A DNA stretch of 64,000 nucleotides, from positions 1 to 64,000 of the IMG/VR virus record IMGVR_UViG_3300035088_000004. One strand, written 5' to 3'. The notes beneath the pieces are model-generated. The model was not told the origin of the DNA, did not search any database, and saw only the letters and a list, made by a program, of their open reading frames with translations. Origin of the DNA: a virus. This document shows, one piece after another, positions 56,780-64,000 of the stretch. The position numbers and the translations under genes are program-made. Position 1 is the stretch's first letter; every line of letters begins with the position of its first letter.

Positions 56780-57193
56780 CTACTGATGCGTAATTGCTCC
56801 ACCGCTGCCGTCGAAGTCAACAGTAAAGGTCTCGCCGTTTGCTAAGCTGATTGATGAGCCGTAATCATAGAATCCAACCAGCGGATCAAGTGGCGATGTT
56901 GGTGTGTTATTGAATAGCACCGCATAACGAAATGGACCAACGGCACCGGTTGCGGTGAGCACAAGATCAGCGAGAATGAGCTTGTAGATGCCGGAGGTTT
57001 GAACCGATGATGACGTTGTAACGTTACGACTCGACAGGTTGGTGTAGGAGATCTCGGTAATGTCGGCGATGACTGAGTTCGCAGCAACGGGGGCCGTGTT
57101 CGTCAGTGCGATCGTGAATTGATCCGCGCCCATGTTATGGACCTTTTCATAAACGTCTTCTGCGAACTGATTAAACTTTTGGAAACTCGCCAT
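56780..57193 (-). CDS. Beta-rich putative virion protein
   Basis: A 137-residue protein: FAEDVYEKVHNMGADQFTIA, LTNTAPVAANSVIADITEIS, VQTSGIYKLILADLVLTATG, and FRYAVLFNNTPTSPLDPLVG ending in DFDGSGGAITHQ. Proteins with this pattern occur in several phages near the head genes and are probably capsid or tail surface components. Name not certain. Confidence 0.6.
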   Translation of the reverse strand: MASFQKFNQFAEDVYEKVHNMGADQFTIALTNTAPVAANSVIADITEISYTNLSSRNVTTSSSVQTSGIYKLILADLVLTATGAVGPFRYAVLFNNTPTSPLDPLVGFYDYGSSISLANGETFTVDFDGSGGAITHQ

Positions 57194-57202
57194 GTGATTC
57201 TC

Positions 57203-57559
57203 CTATCCCGCCTGCCTGACTTCCGGGATGATAGTCAGTTTACCCCGAGCCAGTGTGTGATCTGCGCCGTCGGTCAGATCGTAAAACAACACCACTGGAG
57301 GGCTGAGTTTGTTAGGCAACGCCTGCGTGTCGGCTTTATTGATCTCAATCTGTGCCTGTGCTGGCGTGTTGGCATCGCCTGCTACTGTCACTGCAATCCC
57401 TGCTCCGAGTGCTTTGGAAATGATTGCGTTGTCATCGGTGTCGTTAAGCTTCTTCTTAGCCGTGAAATGCAATTCAGCAGCAGCGGTAAACGGCGTGATG
57501 ACGGCGAGCAGCCGCTCGTTATCACCACGCTGGATTTCAAGATCCTGTTCTACGGCCAT
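57203..57559 (-). CDS. Beta-sandwich virion accessory protein
   Basis: A 118-residue protein starting MAVEQDLEIQRGDNERLLAV, with LHFTAKKKLNDTDDNAIISK and GKLTIIPEVRQAG. The sheet pattern resembles the BppU-type N-terminal domain used to attach fibres to the virion. Adjacent to the large repeat protein, which it may anchor. Inferred from pattern. Confidence 0.55.
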   Translation of the reverse strand: MAVEQDLEIQRGDNERLLAVITPFTAAAELHFTAKKKLNDTDDNAIISKALGAGIAVTVAGDANTPAQAQIEINKADTQALPNKLSPPVVLFYDLTDGADHTLARGKLTIIPEVRQAG

Positions 57560-59625
57560 TTGGTAATAATCGCACTCGGTTTGTCGATAACTACGATAGT
57601 TGCAGCAGCCCGCGTGACTAAAGATAGCACGGCTGTAGGTTTTTCGACCACAGAAATGATTGCGAAGGGCTGGAGAGTAAGATCGATACCGCTGAAGTTA
57701 AGGGTGACGGACCCGCCGGAGAAGGTGAATAGTCCGGTTGCAACAGGGAGAGTGCGAGACGCTAACAGGTTGACTGACTGACCGCCGAGAGCGAACAACC
57801 CCGACGCGGCAGTCAGCGTGCGGCTGGTTGTCAGTTGTGCGGGTTGTCCGGTGAACTGGTAGCTGCCGGATGTGGCAGTGAACACACGCGATGCTCTAAG
57901 TCCTGCAACGTTCCCGGTGGTGGTAAATGATCCTGCGTTGAGATGGAAAGATCTGGCAGCTAATAGCCCAACACTCTGCCCGCTGGACGTGAACGCTCCG
58001 GTGCTTGCTACGAGCGTTAGAGCGGCGGCTTGCGTGAGCGTTGCACCGTTACCTGCCAGGTTAAACGATCCAGTTATCGTGCTAAGTGATCGGGACGCTC
58101 TAAGGTTTGTAGTGGTTCCGGCTAAATTGAATGTGCCCACCACCCCCGACAAACGTCTGGACGCAATTAGATTCGTTGTGTTGCCTGCCAATGAGAAAGA
58201 TGCCACGGATGCAGCTAGTCTTCGTTGGTCCACCAGACCAGTAGTATTGCCTATGTAAGTGAAAGAGCCGGATGTTACTGGCAGTCTTCTACCGAAGAGA
58301 AGGGATGCAGCATTACCGGCAAGGATAAAACCGCCCGAACTTGCGGCAAGCACATGATTGATTCGGAAAGAAACAGCATTGCCAGTGAGGTTGAATGCGC
58401 CTGTTGCAGCGGAGAGGGTTAGCGATGAAATCTTAGTAAGTGTCGCGGCATTCCCGGTGAGATTAAATGGACCAGTTGTCGTTGCAAGAGCGCGCGATGC
58501 TCGCAACCCGGCGCTCTGACCTGTTTGTGTGAAGCTGCCGGATGTAACGGATAGTAACACAGTCCTTCGCAAACCCGCTGCATTGCCAGATAGAATGAAA
58601 GCCCCTGTAACCACGGACGCACGAAAGCCGTGTGATAGAGATGCTGCTACACCGCTTTCAGTAAACGGTGCGGTTGTTGCCGTGAGTTTGCGTGCAGCTA
58701 GCAATCCCGCCACATTACCTGTCTCAGTAAATGGACCAGCTACAGCAGCCAGCTTATGCCCAACAGTCAACCCCGCGCTGTTCCCTGTCTCATTAAACAC
58801 GCCTGTCGTAACAGATAGTTTATGGCCGAGCTTGAGATTCGCTGTATTCCCTGTTGCTGAGAACGTGCCGGTTGACGTAGTGAGACGATGATCGACTCTG
58901 AGTGCGGCCGCGTTACCAGTTGACGTGAACGCTCCGGTGGACGCGACAAGGTAGTATGCTGCCGTTGCCGCATCAATCAACTCCCTGTCAAACCAGCCGA
59001 TTGCCACAAGGTCGCCGTCAAACCAAACATCCCCGCGTAGTTCAGCGTCGAACACAGCAATGTTCACGGGGACCGGGGTTGCTGTAACTACCTCTTCGAC
59101 TGAGACGTGCGCGAGGGTCGAGAAGCCTGACTGTACGCCGGGTGAGCCGATGACGACGAAGAGGGTAGTGGAGGCGAAGACGGCTTCAAGATAGGTGTTA
59201 CTAGCGGGCCATGCGGCTGCTGACCAGTCAGTCCCGTTAGCGTCGTCGTAGTGCCCTGCTGCTGTGCCGCCGGTATCGTCAATCGTCGCGATGACAGTTG
59301 TGTTGTCGAGGATCTGCGCGTACTGGTAAGCCTGCGATCCGGTGTCACCTAAGCCGAGACGGACACGACAGGTGGCAGTGTTGGGTAAGTCGATTCGCAG
59401 GGTGGATTGGGCACTGTTGTTGCTTTTGTAGTTGATGCCTGCGATGCGACGATCAGCACCGGAGTCGCGATCGGCAGCCCCGGTGAGTAGGCCAGCCGAC
59501 CAGCCGAAGGTTGCGCCGCCGCGTGTTGTCGGGTAGTTGTCACCTGCCAGGATGTAAGTCTCGTTCGTCCCATCGGTAACGAAGGTCGAGGTGGAACGAC
59601 AGTTTATTCCGATTGCAAAAGGCAT
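57550..59625 (-). CDS. Large repeat protein, fibre-like (19 tandem repeats)
   Basis: A 691-residue protein. The N-terminal 190 residues are a globular beta domain (FATNETYILAG-type opening and RIDLPNTATCRVRLGLGDTG). Residues about 228-665 contain 19 copies of a roughly 23-residue unit with consensus STGxFxxTGNxAxLxxxR. The period, Gly turns and alternating small residues predict a beta-solenoid or stacked fibre. The tail ends with IDLTLQPFAIISVVEKPTAV-like strands. A virion fibre or surface spike is most likely. Confidence 0.7.
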   Translation of the reverse strand: MPFAIGINCRSTSTFVTDGTNETYILAGDNYPTTRGGATFGWSAGLLTGAADRDSGADRRIAGINYKSNNSAQSTLRIDLPNTATCRVRLGLGDTGSQAYQYAQILDNTTVIATIDDTGGTAAGHYDDANGTDWSAAAWPASNTYLEAVFASTTLFVVIGSPGVQSGFSTLAHVSVEEVVTATPVPVNIAVFDAELRGDVWFDGDLVAIGWFDRELIDAATAAYYLVASTGAFTSTGNAAALRVDHRLTTSTGTFSATGNTANLKLGHKLSVTTGVFNETGNSAGLTVGHKLAAVAGPFTETGNVAGLLAARKLTATTAPFTESGVAASLSHGFRASVVTGAFILSGNAAGLRRTVLLSVTSGSFTQTGQSAGLRASRALATTTGPFNLTGNAATLTKISSLTLSAATGAFNLTGNAVSFRINHVLAASSGGFILAGNAASLLFGRRLPVTSGSFTYIGNTTGLVDQRRLAASVASFSLAGNTTNLIASRRLSGVVGTFNLAGTTTNLRASRSLSTITGSFNLAGNGATLTQAAALTLVASTGAFTSSGQSVGLLAARSFHLNAGSFTTTGNVAGLRASRVFTATSGSYQFTGQPAQLTTSRTLTAASGLFALGGQSVNLLASRTLPVATGLFTFSGGSVTLNFSGIDLTLQPFAIISVVEKPTAVLSLVTRAAATIVVIDKPSAIITKWP

Positions 59626-60021
59626 CTAGAACACTCGATCGTGTGCGGCAACCATACTGAGAATTGAGTTGCCCATTGAAGTGATGTCCGCTGCTGAAGT
59701 GATTACCGCCGCTTGTTGAAAGTTGGCTGCCGCTTTTAATTCGCTGTAGATGTCTTGAGCCTCAGTTGCCGAGAGTGAGAGAGCGGCTAAGCCCGCCTGC
59801 GCACTGGCCCATAGCGCCGGGGTGGTGCGGATTCGCAAAGCCCAGCCTAAGCGGATCTGATACTGCGCAGCATCGGCGGTAATCACCGTTGCAATCTGCT
59901 GCACCGTGCGATTGGCCGTCGCGGCGATATACGCCGACGCGTTCGCCCGCATATCAGCCCGCAGATTCTCAAAGTTCATGTGAGTTTGAAAGACCAGCAA
60001 GATGTCTGCGAAAGTTGCCAT
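59626..60021 (-). CDS. Helical phage protein
   Basis: A 131-residue Ala-rich helical protein (FADILLVFQTHMNFENLRAD, ANASAYIAATANRTVQQIAT), starting one base after the repeat protein on the downstream side. A terminator-like hairpin lies just upstream of it. Role unknown; maybe a structural connector. Confidence 0.55.
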   Translation of the reverse strand: MATFADILLVFQTHMNFENLRADMRANASAYIAATANRTVQQIATVITADAAQYQIRLGWALRIRTTPALWASAQAGLAALSLSATEAQDIYSELKAAANFQQAAVITSAADITSMGNSILSMVAAHDRVF

Positions 60022-60054
60022 TGGTAGTCACTCCCTTGCCTGAAAACTAAAAGA

Positions 60055-60077
60055 GCCGGGCCGTTGAGTAGCCCGAC
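60055..60077 (-). terminator. Rho-independent terminator
   Basis: Minus-strand hairpin GTCGGGC (60071-60077) / GCCCGGC (60055-60061) with a 9-nt loop, one U-G pair, followed by TCTTTTAGTTTT. It lies between the genes at 60113-60955 and 59626-60021, so it may separate the upstream regulator/membrane genes from the late genes or attenuate them. Confidence 0.7.
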
Positions 60078-60112
60078 CCGTTGGGTAGTCGATTCGTCTA
60101 TCAGCCTACAAC

Positions 60113-60955
60113 CTAATTATCAACTTCCCAGATTCTCAGCCATGAACCCGCCTTAACAGTTAGGCCGGACGCCACGGCAACCTCCGATGCGCAGCGAATT
60201 GCAAACGTACCGTCAGCAGAGGGTTGAATGAATCCAGACAGGATTGCCAGCATATTCACCGCACCTGGGCCAGTTGTTTCAACTACCGCCGCCGTATCTC
60301 GCGCTGTTACCATCGCACTGCTACCGTAAGCGGCGGCTGTGACGCTGGAGGTTATCTGCTGAATCGCGCAGAGATCCAAAACGGTTGGAGCCGCGCCGAT
60401 ATTGACGCCAAACTGCGCGCCGGTAGTAGTCGCGTTAGTCTGGTGGTAGAGATGACACTCAAAAGCGTACTTCTTGCCGCTGAGCAAGTTCTGCGTTAGC
60501 CCGGTAACATCAGCGAATGAAGTCGTCGCGTTGACCACATCGCTGACCACTCGCAACTTAGCGTCGAGCTTCGGCGTCGTGACTCGCTCCACACCGTTGA
60601 CATCGAACACTCGAAAACCAACACCTTCGACAAACGATGACCGTTCACCTGCGAGTAACGTCACCTCGTGCAGCTTGATTACGTTCGTCCCGTCAGTATG
60701 ATTAACCGTCACCAGCACCGAGCTTGAGGCGTGGACGTTAGCGATGTGCAGTTGTTTGACGTTGCGGATGGTGCTGGCTGCCGGTGAGGCAACGATGTCG
60801 GTTGTCGTGGCGGTGACGATCTTCGAGTTGGTACGGCCCGGAGTCGCTACTGCCGGGGAACCAGTGATGTCAACCCAACTGGCATGGACATCGACATCGA
60901 CGGCTGCGTTGGTTACGAGACGAATCTTGTCGGAGGTTGATGTAAGTAATAGCAC
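60113..60955 (-). CDS. Beta-rich putative virion surface protein
   Basis: A 280-residue protein from GTG 60955: DVHASWVDITGSPAVATPGR, TNSKIVTATTTDIVASPAAS, LHEVTLLAGERSSFVEGVGF, then RVVSDVVNATTSFADVTGLT and a C-terminal jelly-roll-like stretch (KYAFECHLYHQTNATTTGAQ, GTFAIRCASEVAVASGLTVK). Similar two-domain proteins occur as fibre or head-decoration proteins. The exact role is open. Confidence 0.65.
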   Translation of the reverse strand: MLLLTSTSDKIRLVTNAAVDVDVHASWVDITGSPAVATPGRTNSKIVTATTTDIVASPAASTIRNVKQLHIANVHASSSVLVTVNHTDGTNVIKLHEVTLLAGERSSFVEGVGFRVFDVNGVERVTTPKLDAKLRVVSDVVNATTSFADVTGLTQNLLSGKKYAFECHLYHQTNATTTGAQFGVNIGAAPTVLDLCAIQQITSSVTAAAYGSSAMVTARDTAAVVETTGPGAVNMLAILSGFIQPSADGTFAIRCASEVAVASGLTVKAGSWLRIWEVDN

Positions 60956-60974
60956 CGCGATAGAAGCTAAGCTA

Positions 60975-61064
60975 TTACCAGCGGTTTAGGCAAGGGGATT
61001 GTTTGGTGATTGCGATGGTTGCCCGTGCTTCACGAATGTTTTCGTATTCGTAATCGTGTTTCAT
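60975..61064 (-). CDS. Small peptide
   Basis: A 29-residue frame (MKHDYEYENIREARATIAIT, KQSPCLNRW) whose ATG overlaps the stop of the membrane protein gene (ATGA). Coupling supports it. No function known. Confidence 0.5.
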   Translation of the reverse strand: MKHDYEYENIREARATIAITKQSPCLNRW

Positions 61065-61312
61065 CGTAACCACCCCTGCACTACAACCGTCACGATCAGC
61101 AATAGGAAGTAGATTGCAACTACACTCCAACGTGATAATAAACGCAGAATGTAAACAATGAACCATGCGGCGATTGCCGGAATAACGCTGACGAACGCCG
61201 CGTAGCCGAGACGTGGGAAGGGGCTGCGACCAGAGAGGAGCGCGTAGATGAGCAGTGTCAAGGTGAAAGTGATCACCGTTGCTGCTGTTAGTATTCGTCC
61301 GCGTTGACTCAT
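61061..61312 (-). CDS. Three-helix membrane protein, holin-like
   Basis: An 83-residue protein with three predicted membrane helices (ILTAATVITFTLTLLIYALL, YAAFVSVIPAIAAWFIVYIL, SVVAIYFLLLIVTVVVQGWL). Size and topology fit class I holins. No lysin gene is recognised nearby. It follows a strong hairpin (61336-61352) within the regulator operon. Confidence 0.6.
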   Translation of the reverse strand: MSQRGRILTAATVITFTLTLLIYALLSGRSPFPRLGYAAFVSVIPAIAAWFIVYILRLLSRWSVVAIYFLLLIVTVVVQGWLR

Positions 61313-61335
61313 CGCTTCTGTCGCCCTATTCCCTC

Positions 61336-61352
61336 ACCCGCCAGTGGCGGGT
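61336..61352. other. GC-rich hairpin in the regulator operon
   Basis: Perfect 7-bp palindromic stem ACCCGCC (61336-61342) / GGCGGGT (61346-61352), 3-nt loop. It lies between the zinc-ribbon gene and the membrane protein gene on the minus strand. No T-run on either side, so a processing or pausing site is more likely than a terminator. Confidence 0.5.
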
Positions 61353-61366
61353 CGGGTTGTTGCTAG

Positions 61367-61525
61367 TTAGCTGTCATCCTCATCGTCGAATTCGTTGAAG
61401 TCTTCCAAGGTTGCGCCGGAACAATCCAGACATAGAAAACCATTCGCGCTGCCAGCGTCTGAAAGGACCGCAACTATCGCCGCGCCGCAACTCTCGCATT
61501 TCGGTTCTCTTTTACGTCTATCCAT
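61367..61525 (-). CDS. Zinc-ribbon mini-protein
   Basis: A 52-residue protein from ATG 61525 with GAGG upstream: RKREPKCESCGAAI, then LCLDCSGATLEDF and an acidic end. The four cysteines (CxxC, CxxC) form a clear zinc ribbon. It starts 5 nt after the HTH gene and is in its operon. It may modify the regulator. Confidence 0.6.
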   Translation of the reverse strand: MDRRKREPKCESCGAAIVAVLSDAGSANGFLCLDCSGATLEDFNEFDDEDDS

Positions 61526-61530
61526 CTCTC

Positions 61531-61725
61531 TCACCTCTGCGACGGGCGCGCGGTTGCGTTGCGTGGGTAATCCTTCGGTTCGTAAGTTTCCAGTGCCCGC
61601 TCCTCAATCAAATACCATCCCGGCGCGATGATCTTCGCCTTGAGCCGCTTATCCTTAATCGCTTTGTGGACAGCTTGGCGGCTGATTCCAAGTCGTTCCG
61701 CTGCCTGTGATGGTGTTAGTGCCAT
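61531..61725 (-). CDS. Excisionase-type HTH regulator
   Basis: A 64-residue protein: MALTPSQAAERLGISRQAVH, KAIKDKRLKAKIIAPGWYLI, then EERALETYEPKDYPRN, the typical excisionase/HTH_17 DNA-binding fold with a wing. Consensus promoter TTGACA-17-TAATAT ends 7 nt before the ATG and no Shine-Dalgarno sequence is present, so the mRNA is leaderless. It stands at the head of the minus strand, next to a symmetric operator, and is a good candidate for the control protein here. Confidence 0.8.
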   Translation of the reverse strand: MALTPSQAAERLGISRQAVHKAIKDKRLKAKIIAPGWYLIEERALETYEPKDYPRNATARPSQR

Positions 61726-61732
61726 GAACGGG

Positions 61733-61832
61733 ATATTACTCGTCTTTGTTTACCGTGTCAAGATACCAGTTGAAAATAATTTACATAGATGACAAGATTT
61801 ATGTTGACAACGTAAACTAACAGGAGTACCAT
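61733..61832. promoter_or_regulatory. Divergent promoters with 14-bp symmetric operators
   Basis: Minus: TTGACA (complement of 61756-61761), 17-nt spacer, TAATAT (complement of 61733-61738). Plus: TTGACA (61804-61809), 17-nt spacer, TACCAT (61827-61832). GTTTACCGTGTCAA (61748-61761) and TTGACAACGTAAAC (61804-61817) are inverted repeats matching at 12 of 14 positions and cover both -35 boxes. GTTGAAAATAATT (61769-61781) lies between them. Confidence 0.75.
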
Positions 61833-61868
61833 GCAGATTGTTTGATTGCCGAGTGAGAGGAGATTGAG

Positions 61869-62078
61869 ATGATGGCAACACGAATTGACGAAGTTGTACG
61901 AATTCCTTTTTCAGACCTAATTAGCCATGACGTTGAGTGGCTTAACGACTACGTATCCGAGCAGATCACAGGCAGTCGGGTAGCCCTTGAAGACATTGGC
62001 TATAAGGCCGAATCCGTGGACGGTGATCAGATTGTGCTACGTGTAAACGGCGAAGTTAACGAAGCCGGAGAGGAGTAG
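61869..62078 (+). CDS. Small acidic protein
   Basis: A 69-residue protein with GGAG upstream, starting at ATG 61869 (or 61872). Strand-helix pattern (IPFSDLISHDVEWLNDYVSE, ALEDIGYKAESVDGDQIVLR). First gene of the rightward operon under the plus promoter. No family recognised. Confidence 0.6.
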   Translation: MMATRIDEVVRIPFSDLISHDVEWLNDYVSEQITGSRVALEDIGYKAESVDGDQIVLRVNGEVNEAGEE

Positions 62079-62125
62079 GACCACCTTCACGATGAACGAG
62101 ATGGAGGGAAGGGGAAGAGGAGACG

Positions 62126-62383
62126 ATGATGGACACGCAATGCTGTGACATTTGTGCGCTGAATCACACAACCGACGATCACTACAGTATCAGGCCGATT
62201 AAGGTCAAGGCGTTTCGACGTGCGGATCTAACAGATACCGAAAAGTCTTACATCAACGAACTGTGGCACTTGAGCCGAGTTGAAAGTCGTGAACGCCATG
62301 CGCGTATGTCTTATGTCGCTAAGTGGTTTCGACGTAAGTTTACAACTACCGACTACAGTGACAAAGCACTTTTAGTTCACTGA
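62126..62383 (+). CDS. Zinc-binding-like small protein
   Basis: An 85-residue protein after GGGGAAGAGGAG. CCDICALNHTTDDHYS gives a Cys/His cluster, followed by a basic helical stretch (RVESRERHARMSYVAKWFRR). Possibly nucleic-acid-binding. Confidence 0.6.
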   Translation: MMDTQCCDICALNHTTDDHYSIRPIKVKAFRRADLTDTEKSYINELWHLSRVESRERHARMSYVAKWFRRKFTTTDYSDKALLVH

Positions 62384-62426
62384 ATCCAGCTAACCATCCC
62401 TTCACCTTGGGAGACGAAAGGAATTG

Positions 62427-62624
62427 ATGATGATGGAGACGATGACGGTTACTAATCCATACTCCGAATGGCAGCGAGTGTCGGACATAAACCGCTGGCG
62501 CTGCTACGTGTCGCTCTGGCGCAAAGAGCAGGTTGAGCGACATCTGTGTGATGAGTGTCACGCGGCAGGGTTTGTGGCTGATGACGGGATTTCCAGCGCC
62601 GATCCATATCCAACATCAGACTGA
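62427..62624 (+). CDS. Small protein with CDEC motif
   Basis: A 65-residue protein from ATG 62427 (AAAGGA upstream): MMMETMTVTNPYSEWQRVSD, then WRCYVSLWRKEQVERHLCDE with CDECHAAGF and an acidic tail. One Cys pair is complete; a second ligand pair is unclear. Function unknown. Confidence 0.55.
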   Translation: MMMETMTVTNPYSEWQRVSDINRWRCYVSLWRKEQVERHLCDECHAAGFVADDGISSADPYPTSD

Positions 62625-62692
62625 CAGGTAAAAACGTCCTGACGGGGCAAGAAACGCTGAAAACAAGCTACCAGACTGAGAGGAGACAACCA

Positions 62693-63163
62693 ATGTTCAA
62701 CGATGAGAGTTATCGAAATGCGGTGCTGGCGAGAGGGGGGAGGAAACAGGAAGTTTGCGGAGTGGCAAATCCCGGCGGCGTTCCGTGTACAAAGCCGAAA
62801 GGCCACGAGGTCGGGCACGACATGGCAAGCTACGGACCTGAGACGCCAACTCAACCCGCGCCGGCTGGTGGCGAGTGGCGCGTTGAAGCTGAGCCTGTAC
62901 ACGGTTGGCGGGTGATTGAAAGCGCAACCGGACGGAAAGTCGCGGGGAATATCTACTACGAGGAAGACGCGCGGCAGATCGTCGCCGAGCACAACGCGAT
63001 GCCGAAGCTGGTGGAGGCGTTGCAAGAGCTTGTAGATCTCATGGAAGAAGTCAGGCAGGGAGAATATGTGCCGGATTCGTTTACTACACAGCCTGCGCGT
63101 ATCGCCCTCGCAGCACTAGCAACCACCACCCAGCCGGACGCGGGGGAGGGGCAGGAGCAATGA
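62693..63163 (+). CDS. Hypothetical protein with C-terminal helix
   Basis: A 156-residue protein. The segment CTKPKGHEVGHDMAS with the preceding CGVANPGG gives a C..C..H..H knuckle of a type seen in several phage early proteins. The second half has WRVIESATGRKVAGNIYYEE and the helical HNAMPKLVEALQELVDLMEE, a common phage motif. Overlaps the next ATG by 4 nt. Confidence 0.6.
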   Translation: MFNDESYRNAVLARGGRKQEVCGVANPGGVPCTKPKGHEVGHDMASYGPETPTQPAPAGGEWRVEAEPVHGWRVIESATGRKVAGNIYYEEDARQIVAEHNAMPKLVEALQELVDLMEEVRQGEYVPDSFTTQPARIALAALATTTQPDAGEGQEQ

Positions 63164-63396
63164 TTACCTACGAAGAATTTACTACGCCGCGCGGCAAGTG
63201 GGAAATACGGGTCAAATTGAACAAGAAACCTGTCGGGGCAATCCGCCTAGCCGAAGGAGGCTTTCGCTACTTTCCACGCGGAGCTAAGCGAGGATTTGCA
63301 GGCGAGTTGTTCAAGACCGTCCGTGAAGTCCAACACAGCCTGGAGAATGACAGTGATGATGACACAACCACCAGCAGACAGGAGCGGGAGGGATAA
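63160..63396 (+). CDS. Small hypothetical protein
   Basis: A 78-residue protein from an ATG that overlaps the previous stop. Beta-rich (YEEFTTPRGKWEIRVKLNKK, IRLAEGGFRYFPRGAKRGFA) with an acidic tail. It resembles a small ligand- or nucleic-acid-binding domain. No family recognised. Confidence 0.55.
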   Translation: MITYEEFTTPRGKWEIRVKLNKKPVGAIRLAEGGFRYFPRGAKRGFAGELFKTVREVQHSLENDSDDDTTTSRQEREG

Positions 63397-63674
63397 TGAA
63401 GACGATTTGGAAGTTTCCACTTGCGATGGTAAGTCCGCAGCGAGTTGATATGCCGGAGGGCGCGCAGATCCTGACGGTACAAGCTCAAGGTGATTTCGGT
63501 TGCATATGGGCGCTGGTTGATCCCGACGTGGAGAAACAATCTCACTACTTCGAGATCTATGGCACGGGTCAAGTCGTGACAGACGATGGAGTAACTGAGC
63601 GCCCCTATGTAGGTACGTTTCAGACAGACCAATTCGTCTGGCATGTGTTTGAGAGAGTCGATGAACAACAGTGA
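63396..63674 (+). CDS. DUF7352-like protein
   Basis: A 92-residue protein opening MKTIWKFPLAMVSPQRVDMP, with GAQILTVQAQGDFGCIWALV, DPDVEKQSHYFEIYGTGQVV and VGTFQTDQFVWHVFERV. These motifs are those of the DUF7352 family (phage and bacterial small beta proteins, function unknown). It starts at the last base of the preceding stop. Confidence 0.75.
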   Translation: MKTIWKFPLAMVSPQRVDMPEGAQILTVQAQGDFGCIWALVDPDVEKQSHYFEIYGTGQVVTDDGVTERPYVGTFQTDQFVWHVFERVDEQQ

Positions 63675-63714
63675 TCGCTGCCGGGAGCTGTACGAATTGT
63701 GGGGTGGAGTTGCA

Positions 63715-64000
63715 ATGAGTGTCACTGTCACCTGTCCCTACTGCAACTCTGCCGCACGGCTTGTCACTGGCGCTGTGATCTACCCACATCGATCCGATCT
63801 GCACAAGAAGAGGTTTTACCTCTGCGCGCCGTGTCAGGCTTGGGTCGGCTGTCATCCCGGCACTGAGCGACCGCTGGGCAGGCTGGCTGATGAACAACTA
63901 CGGGCAGCCAGAGTCCGTGCCCACGCCTACTTCGACCAACTCTGGCAGTCGGGACAGATGAAGCGGAAAGATGCCTACGCCTGGTTAGCCGAGCAACTGG
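63715..64000 (+). CDS. Zinc-finger-containing phage protein (DUF3268-like), cut by window edge
   Basis: At least 95 residues from ATG 63715 (GGTGGAG upstream); an in-frame ATG at 63661 is possible. TCPYCNSAARLVTGAVIYPH, RSDLHKKRFYLCAPCQAWVG, CHPGTERPLGRLADEQLRAA match the DUF3268 zinc-finger family found in many phages and bacteria. The C-terminal motif FDQLWQSGQ...AYAWLAEQL continues past the edge. Confidence 0.78.
   Translation, partial: MSVTVTCPYCNSAARLVTGAVIYPHRSDLHKKRFYLCAPCQAWVGCHPGTERPLGRLADEQLRAARVRAHAYFDQLWQSGQMKRKDAYAWLAEQL

Noticed and set aside
57630-58950. Possible CRISPR or tandem DNA repeat array
   Set aside because: The periodicity is at the protein level; DNA copies are too diverged and in frame with no constant repeat-spacer pattern.
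57550-59625. Diversity-generating retroelement target
   Set aside because: No reverse transcriptase or template repeat is present in the window.
1-64000. Integrase gene, att site or CRISPR array
   Set aside because: None of the large frames has tyrosine or serine recombinase motifs, no near-identical direct repeats next to a tRNA were noticed, and no repeat-spacer array was seen.

Overview
The window is one contiguous stretch of a tailed double-stranded DNA phage genome (siphovirus type, class Caudoviricetes). The evidence is a terminase, portal, HK97-type capsid, major tail protein and long tape-measure set in the expected order, plus phage replication and recombination genes and dozens of tiny, tightly overlapping genes. 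Both ends are cut inside genes: a D5/P4-type helicase-primase on the left and a zinc-finger protein on the right. The genome therefore continues, or the molecule is circularly permuted. No integrase or DNA polymerase is visible. The host cannot be named. The proline/threonine-linked secreted enzyme hints at a soil- or water-dwelling bacterium, but that is only a guess.

Layout. 1-1.4 kb (minus): primase/helicase and a small HTH protein. 1.45-22.1 kb (plus): a long early operon of small genes, many with paired CxxC zinc motifs. Embedded in it is a DNA metabolism block at 9.3-17.9 kb: Cas4/RecB-like nuclease, Sak4-like ATPase, probable ssDNA-binding protein, two consecutive RusA-like resolvases, a sliding clamp, and an SNF2 helicase fused to a DNA methyltransferase. 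An RNA ligase and an NrdR-like zinc ribbon follow. 22.1-22.97 kb: a cloverleaf-like element, a secreted Cys-rich protein and a structured non-coding stretch. 22.97-30.2 kb (minus): membrane, lipoprotein and coiled-coil genes, a 2.2 kb gene for a secreted glycan-active enzyme, and a non-coding segment of about 0.75 kb (25.9-26.6 kb) full of long paired stems. 30.2-34.3 kb: an accessory/control region with a SWIM-DDE transposase, a small basic protein, an XRE regulator and a trypsin-like protease. 34.4-36.2 kb (plus): a second block of small early-type genes. 36.2-61.7 kb (minus): the virion genes, read from terminase down to the tail tip, preceded at 56.4-61.7 kb by surface/fibre-like proteins, a small membrane protein and an excisionase-type regulator. 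61.8-64 kb (plus): another early-type operon.

How it fits together. Several divergent control regions (about 1.4, 32.6, 34.3 and 61.8 kb) separate the transcription blocks. In each, a small DNA-binding-type gene is driven by a promoter whose -10 box ends 7-9 nt before the start codon, so its mRNA would be leaderless; the rest of the genome mostly uses Shine-Dalgarno starts. Two of these regions share an identical 13-bp element and a third has a near match, which suggests common control. The two most unusual features are the probable minus-strand structured RNA at 25.9-26.6 kb, whose helices contain G-U pairs only if read on the minus strand, and the XRE regulator paired with a serine protease.
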